A program made the position numbers and the translations under genes. From Methylobacterium sp. (GTDB taxonomy: Bacteria > Pseudomonadota > Alphaproteobacteria > Rhizobiales > Beijerinckiaceae), in the NCBI RefSeq assembly GCF_019745455.1, contig NZ_JAIETD010000068.1, positions 1 to 64,000 of the forward strand: a DNA stretch of 64,000 bases, read 5' to 3'. The notes beneath the pieces are model-generated. The model was given only the letters and a program-made list of their open reading frames with translations. It searched no databases and was not told where the DNA came from. How positions within the stretch are numbered: position 1 is the first letter of the stretch; each line of letters opens with the position of its first letter. Below are positions 50,635 to 59,332 of the stretch, one piece after another.

Positions 50635-51792
50635 ATGGTCAGGGCGGGTCGGTTCAGCGTGGGTGATCGGCGGTCAAAACGGTACGGTCCGGGCGGTTGG
50701 TTGGCTGCCTCCGTCACGCCATGGGCGGCGGGGCTCGGCCTGCTCGTCTCAATCACCGCGACGGCCGGAACCGACACCTCCCTCGGCGCGAGCGCGGTGC
50801 CGCAGCTTTCAACACGGATTGCGCCATCGCTTCCCCCGGGCGCCGCCCTCATCGGTGCCAGCGACATGCCATGGGACCGTACGGGCCATACCTCCCCACG
50901 CGGCGACCTCAAGTCGAGATTCACGGTCGCGACGGTCTTTCCCGAGCCGAATCGGAGTGGAAAAGGAGATGCGGCGGTGCCACCGGGCCCGAGTTTCGCA
51001 CGAGCGGCGCGCGTCTTGAGCGACGGAGGCGCATCGCTCTTTGGAGACGCAGCATCGGGCCGGGTCACCGGCATCATGGCTCCGGGCTCGGCGATGTGGA
51101 ACCAGGACGACTCGCGGGAACTCGGCTTCGTCCCGACGGCTGAACTCGGGCTCGGTTCATCGGCGGGCACAGTTGAGGCCGACATGGCGCATGATGGTTC
51201 GACACCAACGATTCCTCGCGCGGTCGCCCTCTCGTCGACGACTCCCGCTCCTGCAGACGCGACACCGGTGGAGGTCGCCGACGCGAACCTGCCCGCTCCG
51301 CAAGCGACCGTTTCTCCGGAGCCCGAAAGGACGGTGCCGGACAATGCGCGCCATCGCTATGCCGACCTGATCGAACCCGAGGCGCTCGACAAGGAGCAGC
51401 GTTGCCTCGCTGAGGCGGTCTATTTCGAGGCGCGCAGCGAGCCCGAGGAGGGCCAAGCCGCCGTGGCGCAGGTCGTGCTCAACCGGGTGAAGAGCGGCCT
51501 CTATCCCACCAATGTCTGCGGCGTCGTCTACCAGAACCGGCACCGCTACATGGGCTGCCAATTCTCCTTCGCCTGCGAAGGCAAGTCGCTGAGAATCAGC
51601 GATGGACCGTCCTGGCAAAGCGCCAGCCGAATCGCCAAGGCGGTGATCGAAGGACGGACATATCTGAGCGAGGTCGGCGGCGCGACCCACTACCACGCGG
51701 ATTATGTTCGTCCCGGCTGGTCGCGGCGCCTCAAGAAGATGGACGTCATCGGCCGGCACATCTTCTACTCGCTCAAGCGCGGTCAAACCTGA
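50635..51792 (+). CDS. SleB-type cell wall hydrolase
   Basis: A 385-residue exported protein with an N-terminal hydrophobic leader or anchor (WLAASVTPWAAGLGLLVSITATA), a long Pro/Ala/Ser-rich disordered middle (about 55-240), and a C-terminal Hydrolase_2 (SleB) domain: EQRCLAEAVYFEARSEPEEGQ, AAVAQVVLNRVKSGLYP, VCGVVYQN, CQFSFACEG, ATHYHADYVRPGW. The Glu in AVYFEAR is the expected catalytic acid. In non-spore-formers the domain acts on vegetative peptidoglycan. The C-terminal part is well conserved, the linker not. Confidence 0.88.
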   Translation: MVRAGRFSVGDRRSKRYGPGGWLAASVTPWAAGLGLLVSITATAGTDTSLGASAVPQLSTRIAPSLPPGAALIGASDMPWDRTGHTSPRGDLKSRFTVATVFPEPNRSGKGDAAVPPGPSFARAARVLSDGGASLFGDAASGRVTGIMAPGSAMWNQDDSRELGFVPTAELGLGSSAGTVEADMAHDGSTPTIPRAVALSSTTPAPADATPVEVADANLPAPQATVSPEPERTVPDNARHRYADLIEPEALDKEQRCLAEAVYFEARSEPEEGQAAVAQVVLNRVKSGLYPTNVCGVVYQNRHRYMGCQFSFACEGKSLRISDGPSWQSASRIAKAVIEGRTYLSEVGGATHYHADYVRPGWSRRLKKMDVIGRHIFYSLKRGQT

Positions 51793-51968
51793 TCCTCGTC
51801 GAATGCCCCGAGGCGAAGGATGGCCTGACGTTCCGTCAACGTCAGGCCATGTCGGAGCCCGACGCGTTCGTCGTCACGTTGCTTGCGTGCCGACTCGACC
51901 TTCACAAACCGGGGATCAGTGAACGTCACGAACGGTCGACCCTCAAACAGGGTCTCGACCCGTTCCAA
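51783..51968 (-). CDS. Small hypothetical ORF, 61 aa, TTG start
   Basis: A 61-residue charged protein (MERVETLFEGRPFVTFTDPRFV...). The sequence looks protein-like (balanced composition, no Arg/Pro bias) but must start at a TTG with a GGTGAG site, and its stop codon overlaps the SleB stop by ten bases. No family recognised. It could be a real short regulator or an antisense shadow of the intergenic region. Confidence 0.35.
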   Translation of the reverse strand: MERVETLFEGRPFVTFTDPRFVKVESARKQRDDERVGLRHGLTLTERQAILRLGAFDEDQV

Positions 51969-52268
51969 GGCTCACCAGCTGGCGGCAGGGCGTTCGTCGC
52001 CCAGGACAACCGAGCGCGAACGCTCGCAGCCATCAGAAAGGGCAATCACGTTCGCGCGCGCTTCCGAGCAAAAGAGACCCGTACCGCGCTAAAGCATAAC
52101 CATTTACCTAAGTAATTTCGAACATACGTAGTTTTCATACCTGGTTAATTTTACCTTAGTTTTCGATTAAACTTGCGCCCGGCGCAACTTGGCTGCTTTT
52201 GATCGATTGAGATGTTCGCTGATCAGCGACGCAATCTTGTCGTCAAGAAATTCAAGTTCGGGGAATCC
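51969..52268. other. AT-rich leader before the repeat protein
   Basis: The segment around 52095-52175 is AT-rich relative to the genome (runs such as AATTTTACCTTAG and CGATTAAACTTG). It lies directly upstream of the repeat-containing secreted protein and may hold its promoter. No ORF of note. Confidence 0.45.
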
Positions 52269-53006
52269 ATGATGGCCGCGCCGGTCGCTCAAATCTCTTC
52301 AGCACTTGCCGCCGCATTCGTCGCGATGATGCTCACGACAGCGGCTCAGGCCGGCTGCGCGGGAGCCGAATGCTACCGCCACGTCTCGACGCCGCCGGTC
52401 TACGGTTCGGTTTCCGAACGAGTCCTCGTGCGACCGGCCGAGACGGTCTACCGCACGACGCCCCCGATCTACGACACGGTGGCCGAGCAAGTTCTGGTCG
52501 AGCCGGGACGCCGTGTCTGGCAGACCCGCCATGATCCCCACGGCGGCCTCGTCGGCTGCTGGGTCGATATCCCACCGCGTTACGCCACCCGCCATCGCAG
52601 GGTTCTGGTCCAGCCCGGCGCATCGATCCCGGAGACGATTCCGGCCGAATATGCCAGCGTTCACCGCCGCGTCCTCGTCGAGCCGGCCAGGTCCGGCTGG
52701 GTGCCGGCCCCCGAAGCCGGCGGCGTCGGCCTCCATGGCTTCGATGGACCGGGCAATGGCGGCGTGGGTCTTCACGGGAGGCCCAGCTATCGCCGGGCGG
52801 GCTATGGCCATCCTCACCGCGGATACGGCAGCGGCTATCGCAGCGCAGGTTACGGCGGCTATGGCCACAGGAACTACGGTCATGGGCACCGAGCCGGTCT
52901 CGGCATCGGTTCGATCCCTGACGCCGTCGGCATGACGGGCGCGAGCTCCGCCGATGTCGGCGTCGCCCTCGGCTTCTCGACCGGAAGCATCTACGACGGC
53001 TACTGA
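52269..53006 (+). CDS. Secreted Gly/His/Tyr-rich protein with four VLVxP repeats
   Basis: A 245-residue exported protein. The leader (MMAAPVAQISSALAAAFVAM, cleavage near AQA-GC) is followed by four imperfect repeats of about 24-32 residues, each a P..Y motif followed by VLV(R/E/Q)P: PPVYGSVSERVLVRP, PPIYDTVAEQVLVEP, PPRYATRHRRVLVQP, PAEYASVHRRVLVEP. The C-terminal third is rich in Gly, His, Tyr and Arg (GYGHPHRGYGSGYRSAGYGG). A GGGGAAT site precedes the ATG; a longer start 19 codons earlier lacks one. Function unknown; the tail might bind metals. Confidence 0.65.
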   Translation: MMAAPVAQISSALAAAFVAMMLTTAAQAGCAGAECYRHVSTPPVYGSVSERVLVRPAETVYRTTPPIYDTVAEQVLVEPGRRVWQTRHDPHGGLVGCWVDIPPRYATRHRRVLVQPGASIPETIPAEYASVHRRVLVEPARSGWVPAPEAGGVGLHGFDGPGNGGVGLHGRPSYRRAGYGHPHRGYGSGYRSAGYGGYGHRNYGHGHRAGLGIGSIPDAVGMTGASSADVGVALGFSTGSIYDGY

Positions 53007-53107
53007 CATCGAACGATCGATGATGGGCGCCCCCGCGACTTCGGTCCGGGGCCGTCTTGATTCCGGACGACGCCGCCACACCTCCCCTCGACCGGGAGGA
53101 GGACCGC

Positions 53108-54097
53108 ATGGCTCAGTTCAAGGCATGGATCGTCGACAAGGGCGAGGCCGGTCAAAACCTGAGCTACGGCGAGTTCGACGAGGCCGACCTCATGGACGGC
53201 GATGTCACGGTCCGGGTCACGCACTCGACCGTGAATTACAAGGACGGGCTCGCGATGACGGGCAAGTCCCCGGTGGTGCGGCGCTTTCCGATGATCCCCG
53301 GCATCGACTTCTCCGGCATCGTCGAAGCATCGGACCACCCCGAATACAAGCCGGGTGACATGGTCGTGCTGACCGGCTGGGGTGTCGGCGAGACCCATCT
53401 CGGCGCCTATGCCGAGAAGGCGCGGGTGAAGGGCGACTGGCTCGTGCCGCTGCCCGAGGGCTTGAGCGCAGCGCAGGCGATGGCGATCGGGACCGCCGGC
53501 TACACCGCGATGCTCTGCCTGATGGCGCTCGAGAAGCACGGCGTGAATTCGGCGCAGGGGCCTGCCTTGGTCACCGGCGCATCCGGCGGTGTCGGCTCGG
53601 TGGCGGTGGCATTGCTGGCCGGCGCCGGCTGGAACGTCGTTGCCTCCACCGGACGGGCCGGCGAGGAGGCAGAGTACCTGCGCGACCTCGGCGCCTCCGA
53701 GATCATCGACCGGGCCGAACTCGGCCAGCCGGGCAAGCCCCTCGTCAAGGAGCGCTGGGCGGCCGCCATCGACGCGGTCGGCTCGACGACGCTGGCCAAT
53801 GTCCTCGCCTCGACCAAAGCTGACGGAGCCGTGGCGGCCTGCGGCCTGGCCCAGGGAATGGACCTGCCGACCTCGGTGGCGCCCTTCATCCTGCGCGGCG
53901 TCTCGCTCCTCGGCATCAACAGCGTGACCACACCGCAGCCCAAGCGCCGCGAAGCCTGGGCGCGACTGGCACGGGAGCTCGATCTTCGGAAACTGAGCAG
54001 CATGACCACCGAGGTGCCGCTGTCGGAGGTGAAGCGAACGGCCGAGGAGATCCTGGCCGGCCGCGTCCGGGGCCGCACCGTGGTGACGGTGGCCTGA
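53108..54097 (+). CDS. acuI: Acrylyl-CoA reductase (AcuI/YhdH type)
   Basis: A 329-residue NADPH-dependent reductase of the zinc-free MDR group. Motifs: FKAWIVDKGEAGQNLSYGEFDEADLMDGDV, STVNYKDGLAMTGK, PGIDFSGIVEASDHPEYKPGD, GWGVGETHLGAYAEKARVKG, and the nucleotide loop VTGASGGVGSVAVALLA. These are characteristic of YhdH/AcuI, which reduce acryloyl-CoA to propanoyl-CoA and detoxify acryloyl-CoA from 3-hydroxypropionate or DMSP breakdown. GGGAGGAGG precedes the ATG. It lies about 3.4 kb from a DmdC-like acyl-CoA dehydrogenase. Confidence 0.88.
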   Translation: MAQFKAWIVDKGEAGQNLSYGEFDEADLMDGDVTVRVTHSTVNYKDGLAMTGKSPVVRRFPMIPGIDFSGIVEASDHPEYKPGDMVVLTGWGVGETHLGAYAEKARVKGDWLVPLPEGLSAAQAMAIGTAGYTAMLCLMALEKHGVNSAQGPALVTGASGGVGSVAVALLAGAGWNVVASTGRAGEEAEYLRDLGASEIIDRAELGQPGKPLVKERWAAAIDAVGSTTLANVLASTKADGAVAACGLAQGMDLPTSVAPFILRGVSLLGINSVTTPQPKRREAWARLARELDLRKLSSMTTEVPLSEVKRTAEEILAGRVRGRTVVTVA

Positions 54098-54137
54098 GGC
54101 GTCAGGAACCTCAGCCGGCGCCGCGACTTGACGCGAC

Positions 54138-54599
54138 ATGAGCCAGGCTTTTGTTCGCGAGAAGGAGGGGGGAGAAGCCTTCGAGGATCTCCCCGACCGC
54201 CCGATCTCTCCCCACACCAATTTCGTCACGCCGGAGAGCCTCGCTCAGATCGAGGCCGAGGTCGCGCGGCTGCAACGGGAGTTCGCTTCCCTGACGCCCG
54301 ACGCGAAGGCCGACACGGCCCGCGTTACCCGCGACCTCCACTACTGGACCGCACGGCTCGGCTCGGCGGAACTCGTCGAACCGGTAGGCAGCGACGACAT
54401 CCGCTTTGGCTCGACCGTCGAGATCGAGCGCGAGGACGGAGCGCGGCAGACCTATCGCATCGTCGGCGAGGACGAGGCCGATCCCGCTACAGGGTCGATC
54501 GCCTATGTCTCGCCGATGGCACGCGCCCTCACCGGCAAGGTAGCCGGCGATTCCGTGACGGTGAACGGGCACGAGATCGCCATCATCGCTATCCGTTGA
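54138..54599 (+). CDS. GreA/GreB-type transcription elongation factor
   Basis: A 153-residue Gre-family protein. A short coiled coil (TPESLAQIEAEVARLQREFASL) precedes the C-terminal FKBP-like domain (IRFGSTVEIEREDGARQTYRIVGEDEADPATGSIAYVSPMARALTGKVAGDSVTV). The coiled coil is shorter than in GreA and the acidic tip residues that coordinate Mg2+ in GreA/B are not obvious, so it may regulate RNA polymerase without full cleavage activity. It follows acuI on the same strand and overlaps the convergent LysR stop by 11 bases. Confidence 0.85.
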   Translation: MSQAFVREKEGGEAFEDLPDRPISPHTNFVTPESLAQIEAEVARLQREFASLTPDAKADTARVTRDLHYWTARLGSAELVEPVGSDDIRFGSTVEIEREDGARQTYRIVGEDEADPATGSIAYVSPMARALTGKVAGDSVTVNGHEIAIIAIR

Positions 54600-55467
54600 G
54601 CGCCTCCAGAGCGGGACGCATGGCGACGAACGCCTCCGCCACGTGATCCATGAAGGCACGCACCCGCGCCGCCTGGCGCAGGTCGGGATGGGTCAGGAGC
54701 CATAGGCTGGCGGTCAGTTCCGGTATCGGCTCGGACAGCTGGACGAGGAGCGGCCGACCGGATGCATCCCAGCACGGAAGCGGCCCGACACCGAAACCGG
54801 CTTCGATCGCTTCGCGCAAGCCCGTGAGAGTGTTGAGGCGCAACACCACGCGGTCAGGCGCCGTCTGAGACTTCACGAAACGTGCAAAACGCCCGTCCCC
54901 GACGCTGTCCGTCGGGCAGATCCATGAGCAGTCGGGGAGCGGCACGCCGACATGCTCGGCGAGTCCGTAGACGGCCCATGGAATCGCGGCGAGCCGCCGC
55001 CCGACCAAGGTTGCGGGAGGATGATCGGTCGCTCGGATCGCCACGTCGGCGTCCCGGCGGGACAGGTTGAGCGCCTCGTCGGACGCGACGACATCGAGGC
55101 GGATCCGCGGATGAGCGGCGGAGAAATCGGCCAGGATCGGCATCAGCAGCCCGGCGACGAGCCCTGCCGGAGCGGTGATGCGCAGATCGCCCGCCGGCTC
55201 GACGGAGCGCCCCGCCGATTCACGGGTGAATTGAGCGACGTCGCTCTCCATCCTCCCGGCCGCCTCGATCATCGCGAGACCGGCTGTCGTCGGCGCATAG
55301 GCGCCGCGGAGGCGCTCGAACAGCTTGGTCTCCACCGCGACCTCGATGGCGGCGAGGCGCCGGAACGCCGTCGAATGGTTGATTCCGAGGCTCTCGGCCG
55401 CCCGCGTCAGGCCACCCCGATCGGCGATCGCCTTGACGAGACGGAAGTCGTCCCAGGCCAAGCTCAT
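54589..55467 (-). CDS. LysR family transcriptional regulator
   Basis: A 292-residue LTTR. The N-terminal winged helix reads WDDFRLVKAIADRGGLTRAAESLGINHSTAFRRLAAIEVAVETKLFERLRGAYAPTTAG; the effector domain follows (DLRITAPAGLVAGLLMPILADFSAAHPRIRL). The HSTAFRRL recognition helix is typical. Start 55467 is supported by alignment with other LysR proteins; the upstream extension is unconserved. It is divergent from wrbA, the usual arrangement when an LTTR controls its neighbour, so wrbA may be its target. It converges on the Gre-type gene with overlapping stops. Confidence 0.9.
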   Translation of the reverse strand: MSLAWDDFRLVKAIADRGGLTRAAESLGINHSTAFRRLAAIEVAVETKLFERLRGAYAPTTAGLAMIEAAGRMESDVAQFTRESAGRSVEPAGDLRITAPAGLVAGLLMPILADFSAAHPRIRLDVVASDEALNLSRRDADVAIRATDHPPATLVGRRLAAIPWAVYGLAEHVGVPLPDCSWICPTDSVGDGRFARFVKSQTAPDRVVLRLNTLTGLREAIEAGFGVGPLPCWDASGRPLLVQLSEPIPELTASLWLLTHPDLRQAARVRAFMDHVAEAFVAMRPALEALNG

Positions 55468-55631
55468 CGGCGGTGTGACGATCGAGGCCGCATGGCTCAG
55501 CTCCTTGCACCAACGCAAACACCATCTTGCAAGCTAGGGCATTTCCGCAAGGGTTAGCGCGAGCGATATCGACGCTCGCGGAGGGCCGCATCGTGATGCG
55601 GCCTCATCGGTTCACCGACGGAGATCGAACG

Positions 55632-56231
55632 ATGGCGAAGGTTCTGGTGCTGTACTACTCGTCCTGGGGTCACGTGGAGCAGATGGCCCATGCGGCGGCC
55701 GAGGGTGCTCGCGAGGCGGGAGCGGAGGTTGCGGTGAAGCGGGTGCCGGAACTGGTGCCCGAGGAGGTCGCCCGCCAGTCTCACTACAAGCTCGATCAGC
55801 AGGCGCCGATCGCCACGGTCGACGAACTCGCCGAGTACGACGCGATCATCTTCGGAACCCCGACCCGCTACGGCAACATGGCCGCGCAGATGAAGCAGTT
55901 CATCGACCAGACCGGCGGTCTCTGGATGAAGGGCGCCCTCGTCGGCAAGGTCGGCTCGGTGTTCACCTCGACCGGCAGCCAGCATGGCGGCCAGGAGACC
56001 ACCCTGACGAGCTTCCACACGGTGCTTCTGCACCACGGGATGGTCATCGTGGGTCTGCCCTACTCGTTCCAGGGCCAGGGGGGAGTCGACGAGGTCAAGG
56101 GCGGCACGCCCTACGGCGCCTCGACGATCGCCGGGGGCGACGGCAGCCGCCAGCCCAGCGCGGTGGAGCTCGACGGCGCCCGCTTCCAGGGCCGCCATGT
56201 CGCGACGATCGCCGGGAAGCTCGCCGCCTGA
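55632..56231 (+). CDS. wrbA: NAD(P)H:quinone oxidoreductase, WrbA
   Basis: A 199-residue flavodoxin-like enzyme. [21 protein letters not shown] holds the FMN phosphate loop, [28 protein letters not shown] the FMN ring loop, and [28 protein letters not shown] and [20 protein letters not shown] are typical WrbA blocks. It reduces quinones with NAD(P)H. The ATG lies after a GAGATCGAAC region. Divergent to a LysR gene and followed by a bidirectional terminator. Confidence 0.95.
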   Translation: MAKVLVLYYSSWGHVEQMAHAAAEGAREAGAEVAVKRVPELVPEEVARQSHYKLDQQAPIATVDELAEYDAIIFGTPTRYGNMAAQMKQFIDQTGGLWMKGALVGKVGSVFTSTGSQHGGQETTLTSFHTVLLHHGMVIVGLPYSFQGQGGVDEVKGGTPYGASTIAGGDGSRQPSAVELDGARFQGRHVATIAGKLAA

Positions 56232-56240
56232 CGCGGCCAA

Positions 56241-56268
56241 GAAAAAAGGCTCGGATTACTCCGAGCCT
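56241..56268. terminator. Bidirectional terminator between wrbA and sua5
   Basis: AGGCTCGGA and TCCGAGCCT (56247-56268) form a nine-pair stem around TTAC. Six A before it give a U-tract on the minus strand, ideal for the leftward Sua5 gene; on the plus strand the T-run is absent. Confidence 0.8.
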
Positions 56269-56359
56269 AAAGGGGAAAAGGCCATTGGGGGCTGAACTGG
56301 CCTTCGTGAATGGAAAACGAGCCCGAACCGGATAGGTTGCATCCTCGCGACGAAAAATT

Positions 56360-57331
56360 TCAACGCGGCGCGGCGGCCCGCTCGAGCCGATCGTTGATCG
56401 CCTCGCCGAGGCCGCTGCGAGGGATCGGGACCACCGCGATGGTGGCGGCTCCAGAGGCGTCGAGCCGGCGCAGGGCCGCGAACAGCCCCGCCGCCGCCTC
56501 GGCGAGATCGCCCGAGGGACTGAGGTCGATGTCGGCCACCGCCTCCTCGACGCCCGATGGCCGGTTCTTGCCGAACAGAAGGGCTGCCTCGCCGGGCGCG
56601 ATCGAGACGGCGTCGAGGCGGACGCTGGCGCGCGGGGCGTAGTGCGAGGCCAGCATTCCCGGTGAGAGCGGTCCTGCAGTTGGAACGCCCTTCGGTCCGG
56701 CAAGATGAGATCCGAGCACTTGTTCGATCGCCTCGCGGGTGACGCCCCCGGGCCGCAGTAGCCTCGGGCGCCCGCCGAGGCACGCCACCACCGTCGACTC
56801 GACCCCCACGGGGGCCGGCCCGCCATCGATGATCGCGGCGATGCGGCCGTCGAGGTCGGCCAGGACATGGGCGGCGGAGGTCGGGCTGACCCGGCCGGAG
56901 CGGTTGGCGGACGGCGCCGCCACGGGGCGCCCGAAATCGGCAAGTAGCCTGCGGGCGATCTCCGATCCCGGGATCCTGAGGGCAACGCTCGGCAGACCGG
57001 CGCGGGCAAGCTCGCAGACCGTTCCGTGCTCGCTCGCCGGCACCACGAGGGTGAGCGGCCCGGGCCAGAAAGCCTCTGCCAGGGCCAGGGCCGCCCGGTC
57101 GAACAGGCCCTCGCGCTTGGCCGCGTCGAGGTTCGCCACGTGAGCGATGAGAGGATTGAAGCGCGGCCGCTCTTTTGCGGAAAAGACCGCCGCCACCGCC
57201 CGCGCATCCGTGGCGTCGGCGCCGAGCCCGTAGACCGTCTCGGTGGGGAGGGCGACGAGCAGTCCGGCCGCGAGCAGGCGCGCACCTTCGGCGATCCCAT
57301 CCCCGTCGGCAGCGAGACGGAGGGTCGCCAT
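56360..57331 (-). CDS. L-threonylcarbamoyladenylate synthase, Sua5 type
   Basis: A 323-residue protein. The YrdC domain (LPTETVYGLGADATDARAVAAVFSAKERPRFNPLIAHVA, PGPLTLVVPASEHGTVCELA, PVAAPSANRSGRVSPTSAAHV) makes threonylcarbamoyl-AMP for the t6A37 tRNA modification. A C-terminal Sua5 domain follows after PRASVRLDAV, which distinguishes it from the shorter TsaC/YrdC. Start 57331 was chosen to place the YrdC domain at the N-terminus; longer frames are not conserved. Divergent to the acyl-CoA dehydrogenase operon; the 168-bp gap includes an AT-rich promoter-like patch near 57360. Confidence 0.92.
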   Translation of the reverse strand: MATLRLAADGDGIAEGARLLAAGLLVALPTETVYGLGADATDARAVAAVFSAKERPRFNPLIAHVANLDAAKREGLFDRAALALAEAFWPGPLTLVVPASEHGTVCELARAGLPSVALRIPGSEIARRLLADFGRPVAAPSANRSGRVSPTSAAHVLADLDGRIAAIIDGGPAPVGVESTVVACLGGRPRLLRPGGVTREAIEQVLGSHLAGPKGVPTAGPLSPGMLASHYAPRASVRLDAVSIAPGEAALLFGKNRPSGVEEAVADIDLSPSGDLAEAAAGLFAALRRLDASGAATIAVVPIPRSGLGEAINDRLERAAAPR

Positions 57332-57499
57332 CCCGCCGGGGATTGACCCGAGATGGTTCATATATAAACTATCTCTCATCGTGACGGCTGGGGCCTGCAG
57401 TCGTATGGATGTGCGTCGCACGAAGGCGCGCGTCAAACATCCGCAAGGTTCCGGGCTTTAGCGGAAGCGTCGCATCGAGACGACGTGGGAGGAGATCCG

Positions 57500-59263
57500 A
57501 TGTCCTATCGCACGCCGGTGGCCGAGATGGCCTTCACTCTGCGTCACGTGGCGGGGCTCGATGCTGGTATCGCCTCAGGCCTCTATGGCGACCTGACGGC
57601 GGAGGATGCCGAGGCGATCCTGCATGAGGCCGGCCGCGTCGCCGATTCGGTGATCGCGCCGCTCAACACGATCGGCGACAGGCACGGTACGCCGCTGAAG
57701 GACGGCGCCATCACCACGCCGCCGGGCTGGCGCGAGGCCTACCGGACCTGGACCGAGGGCGGTTGGAACGGCCTCTCTGCCGATCCCGACCATGGCGGCC
57801 AGGGCCTGCCGCTCCTTCTCAATGCCGCTTGCAACGAGATGTGGAACGCCGGCAGCCTCAGCTTCGGCCTGTGCCCGCTTCTCACCGCCGGCGGAATCGA
57901 GGCGCTCGCGCAGCACGGTTCGGCCGAGCTGAAGGACCGCTACCTCGGCAAGCTCGTCTCGGGCGAGTGGACCGCGACCATGAATCTCACCGAGCCGCAG
58001 GCCGGCTCCGACCTTTCGCTCCTGCGAAGCCGGGCCGAGCCCGCAGGGGACGGCAGCTACCGGATCACGGGCTCGAAGATCTACATCACCTACGGCGAGC
58101 ATGATCTGACCGATAACATCATCCACCTCGTACTTGCCCGCCTCAAGGATGCGCCGGCCGGCACCCGTGGCATCTCGCTGTTCCTGGTGCCGAAGGTGCT
58201 GCCGGACGGGACGCGCAACGACCTTCGCTGCTCAGGCATCGAACACAAGCTCGGCATCCACGGCTCGCCGACCTGCTCGATGGCCTTCGGCGACAATGGC
58301 GGCGCCGTCGGCTGGCTGATCGGCGAGGAGAACCGCGGCCTTGCCTGCATGTTCACGATGATGAACTCGGCCCGGCTCAATGTCGGGCTGCAGGGCGTCG
58401 GAATCTCCGAGCGGGCCTACCAACAGGCGCTGGCCTATGCCCGCGACCGCCGGCAGGGCAGGGGCCCCGGCGCCACCGAGGCGAGCCCGATCGTCGCCCA
58501 TGCCGACGTCCAGCGCATGCTGCTGACCATGAAGGCCTATACCGCGGCCTCCCGGGCGATCTGCTACCTCACGGCGCAGGGGCTCGACGCCGCCCATGGT
58601 CCCGAGGGCAAGGCTGGGCACGACCGGGCTTCGCTGCTGACGCCGGTGGCGAAGGCCTTCGCCACCGACATCGCCAACGAAGTCACGTCGCTCGGCGTGC
58701 AGATCCACGGCGGCATGGGCTTCGTCGAGGAGACAGGCGCCGCCCAGCACATGCGCGATGCCCGCATCCTGGCGATCTACGAAGGCACCAACGGAATCCA
58801 GGCCATCGACCTCGTCACCCGCAAGCTGCCGCTCAATGGCGGCGCCACGGTACAGGCCCAGATCGCCGGCATGCGCCGGGTCGCCGAAGCGCTGGTCAAG
58901 GAGGCCGCGCCGGCCTTCGGCACCATGGCCGCTCGCCTGCGCGCCGGGATCGAGAGCCTCGACCGGGCGACCAGCTTCCAGATGAAGGCCCTCGCCTCGA
59001 ACCGGCCCGACGACGCGCTGGCCGGCGCGACGCCGTATCTGCGCCTGTTCGGCCTGGCACAGGGCGGCGCCTGCCTCGCGCAAGCCGCACTCGCCTCGAA
59101 CGCCGCCCTCAAGGCCGGGGAGACAGACCCGACGCTTAACGCCCGCATCGCCTTGGCACGGTTCTTCGCCGAGAACCTGCTCACCGCCGCGAGCGGGCTT
59201 GAGGAGAGCATCATCGACGGCGGCGCCTTCACGCAGGATGCGGCTCTGGCTCTGGCGAGCTGA
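57500..59263 (+). CDS. Acyl-CoA dehydrogenase, DmdC-like long form
   Basis: A 587-residue FAD acyl-CoA dehydrogenase of the long subfamily (about 590 aa) that includes 3-methylmercaptopropionyl-CoA dehydrogenase DmdC. Motifs: GWNGLSADPDHGGQGLP, MNLTEPQAGSDLSLLRSRAE, KIYITYGEHDLTDNI, SMAFGDNGGAVGWLIGEENRGLACMFTMMNSARL, GGMGFVEETGAAQHMRDARILAIYEGTNGIQAIDL (the Glu in YEGTNGIQ is the catalytic base in this group). The extra C-terminal domain is characteristic. GGGAGGAGA precedes the ATG. First gene of an operon with a hydratase and two SDRs. Confidence 0.9.
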   Translation: MSYRTPVAEMAFTLRHVAGLDAGIASGLYGDLTAEDAEAILHEAGRVADSVIAPLNTIGDRHGTPLKDGAITTPPGWREAYRTWTEGGWNGLSADPDHGGQGLPLLLNAACNEMWNAGSLSFGLCPLLTAGGIEALAQHGSAELKDRYLGKLVSGEWTATMNLTEPQAGSDLSLLRSRAEPAGDGSYRITGSKIYITYGEHDLTDNIIHLVLARLKDAPAGTRGISLFLVPKVLPDGTRNDLRCSGIEHKLGIHGSPTCSMAFGDNGGAVGWLIGEENRGLACMFTMMNSARLNVGLQGVGISERAYQQALAYARDRRQGRGPGATEASPIVAHADVQRMLLTMKAYTAASRAICYLTAQGLDAAHGPEGKAGHDRASLLTPVAKAFATDIANEVTSLGVQIHGGMGFVEETGAAQHMRDARILAIYEGTNGIQAIDLVTRKLPLNGGATVQAQIAGMRRVAEALVKEAAPAFGTMAARLRAGIESLDRATSFQMKALASNRPDDALAGATPYLRLFGLAQGGACLAQAALASNAALKAGETDPTLNARIALARFFAENLLTAASGLEESIIDGGAFTQDAALALAS

Positions 59264-59270
59264 GGCTAGT

Positions 59271-59305
59271 GCAGTTCCCTCTCCCCTCTGCGGGGAGGGA
59301 ACTGC
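59271..59305. repeat. Inverted repeat between operon genes
   Basis: GCAGTTCCCTC and GAGGGAACTGC with CCCC/GGGG inside, loop TCTG, make a near-perfect stem of about 15 pairs. It has no T-run and sits inside the operon, so it is more like a REP-type palindrome or a processing/stabilising hairpin than a terminator. Confidence 0.6.
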
Positions 59306-59332
59306 GCCAGAACGACCGACCGAGAGGCATTC

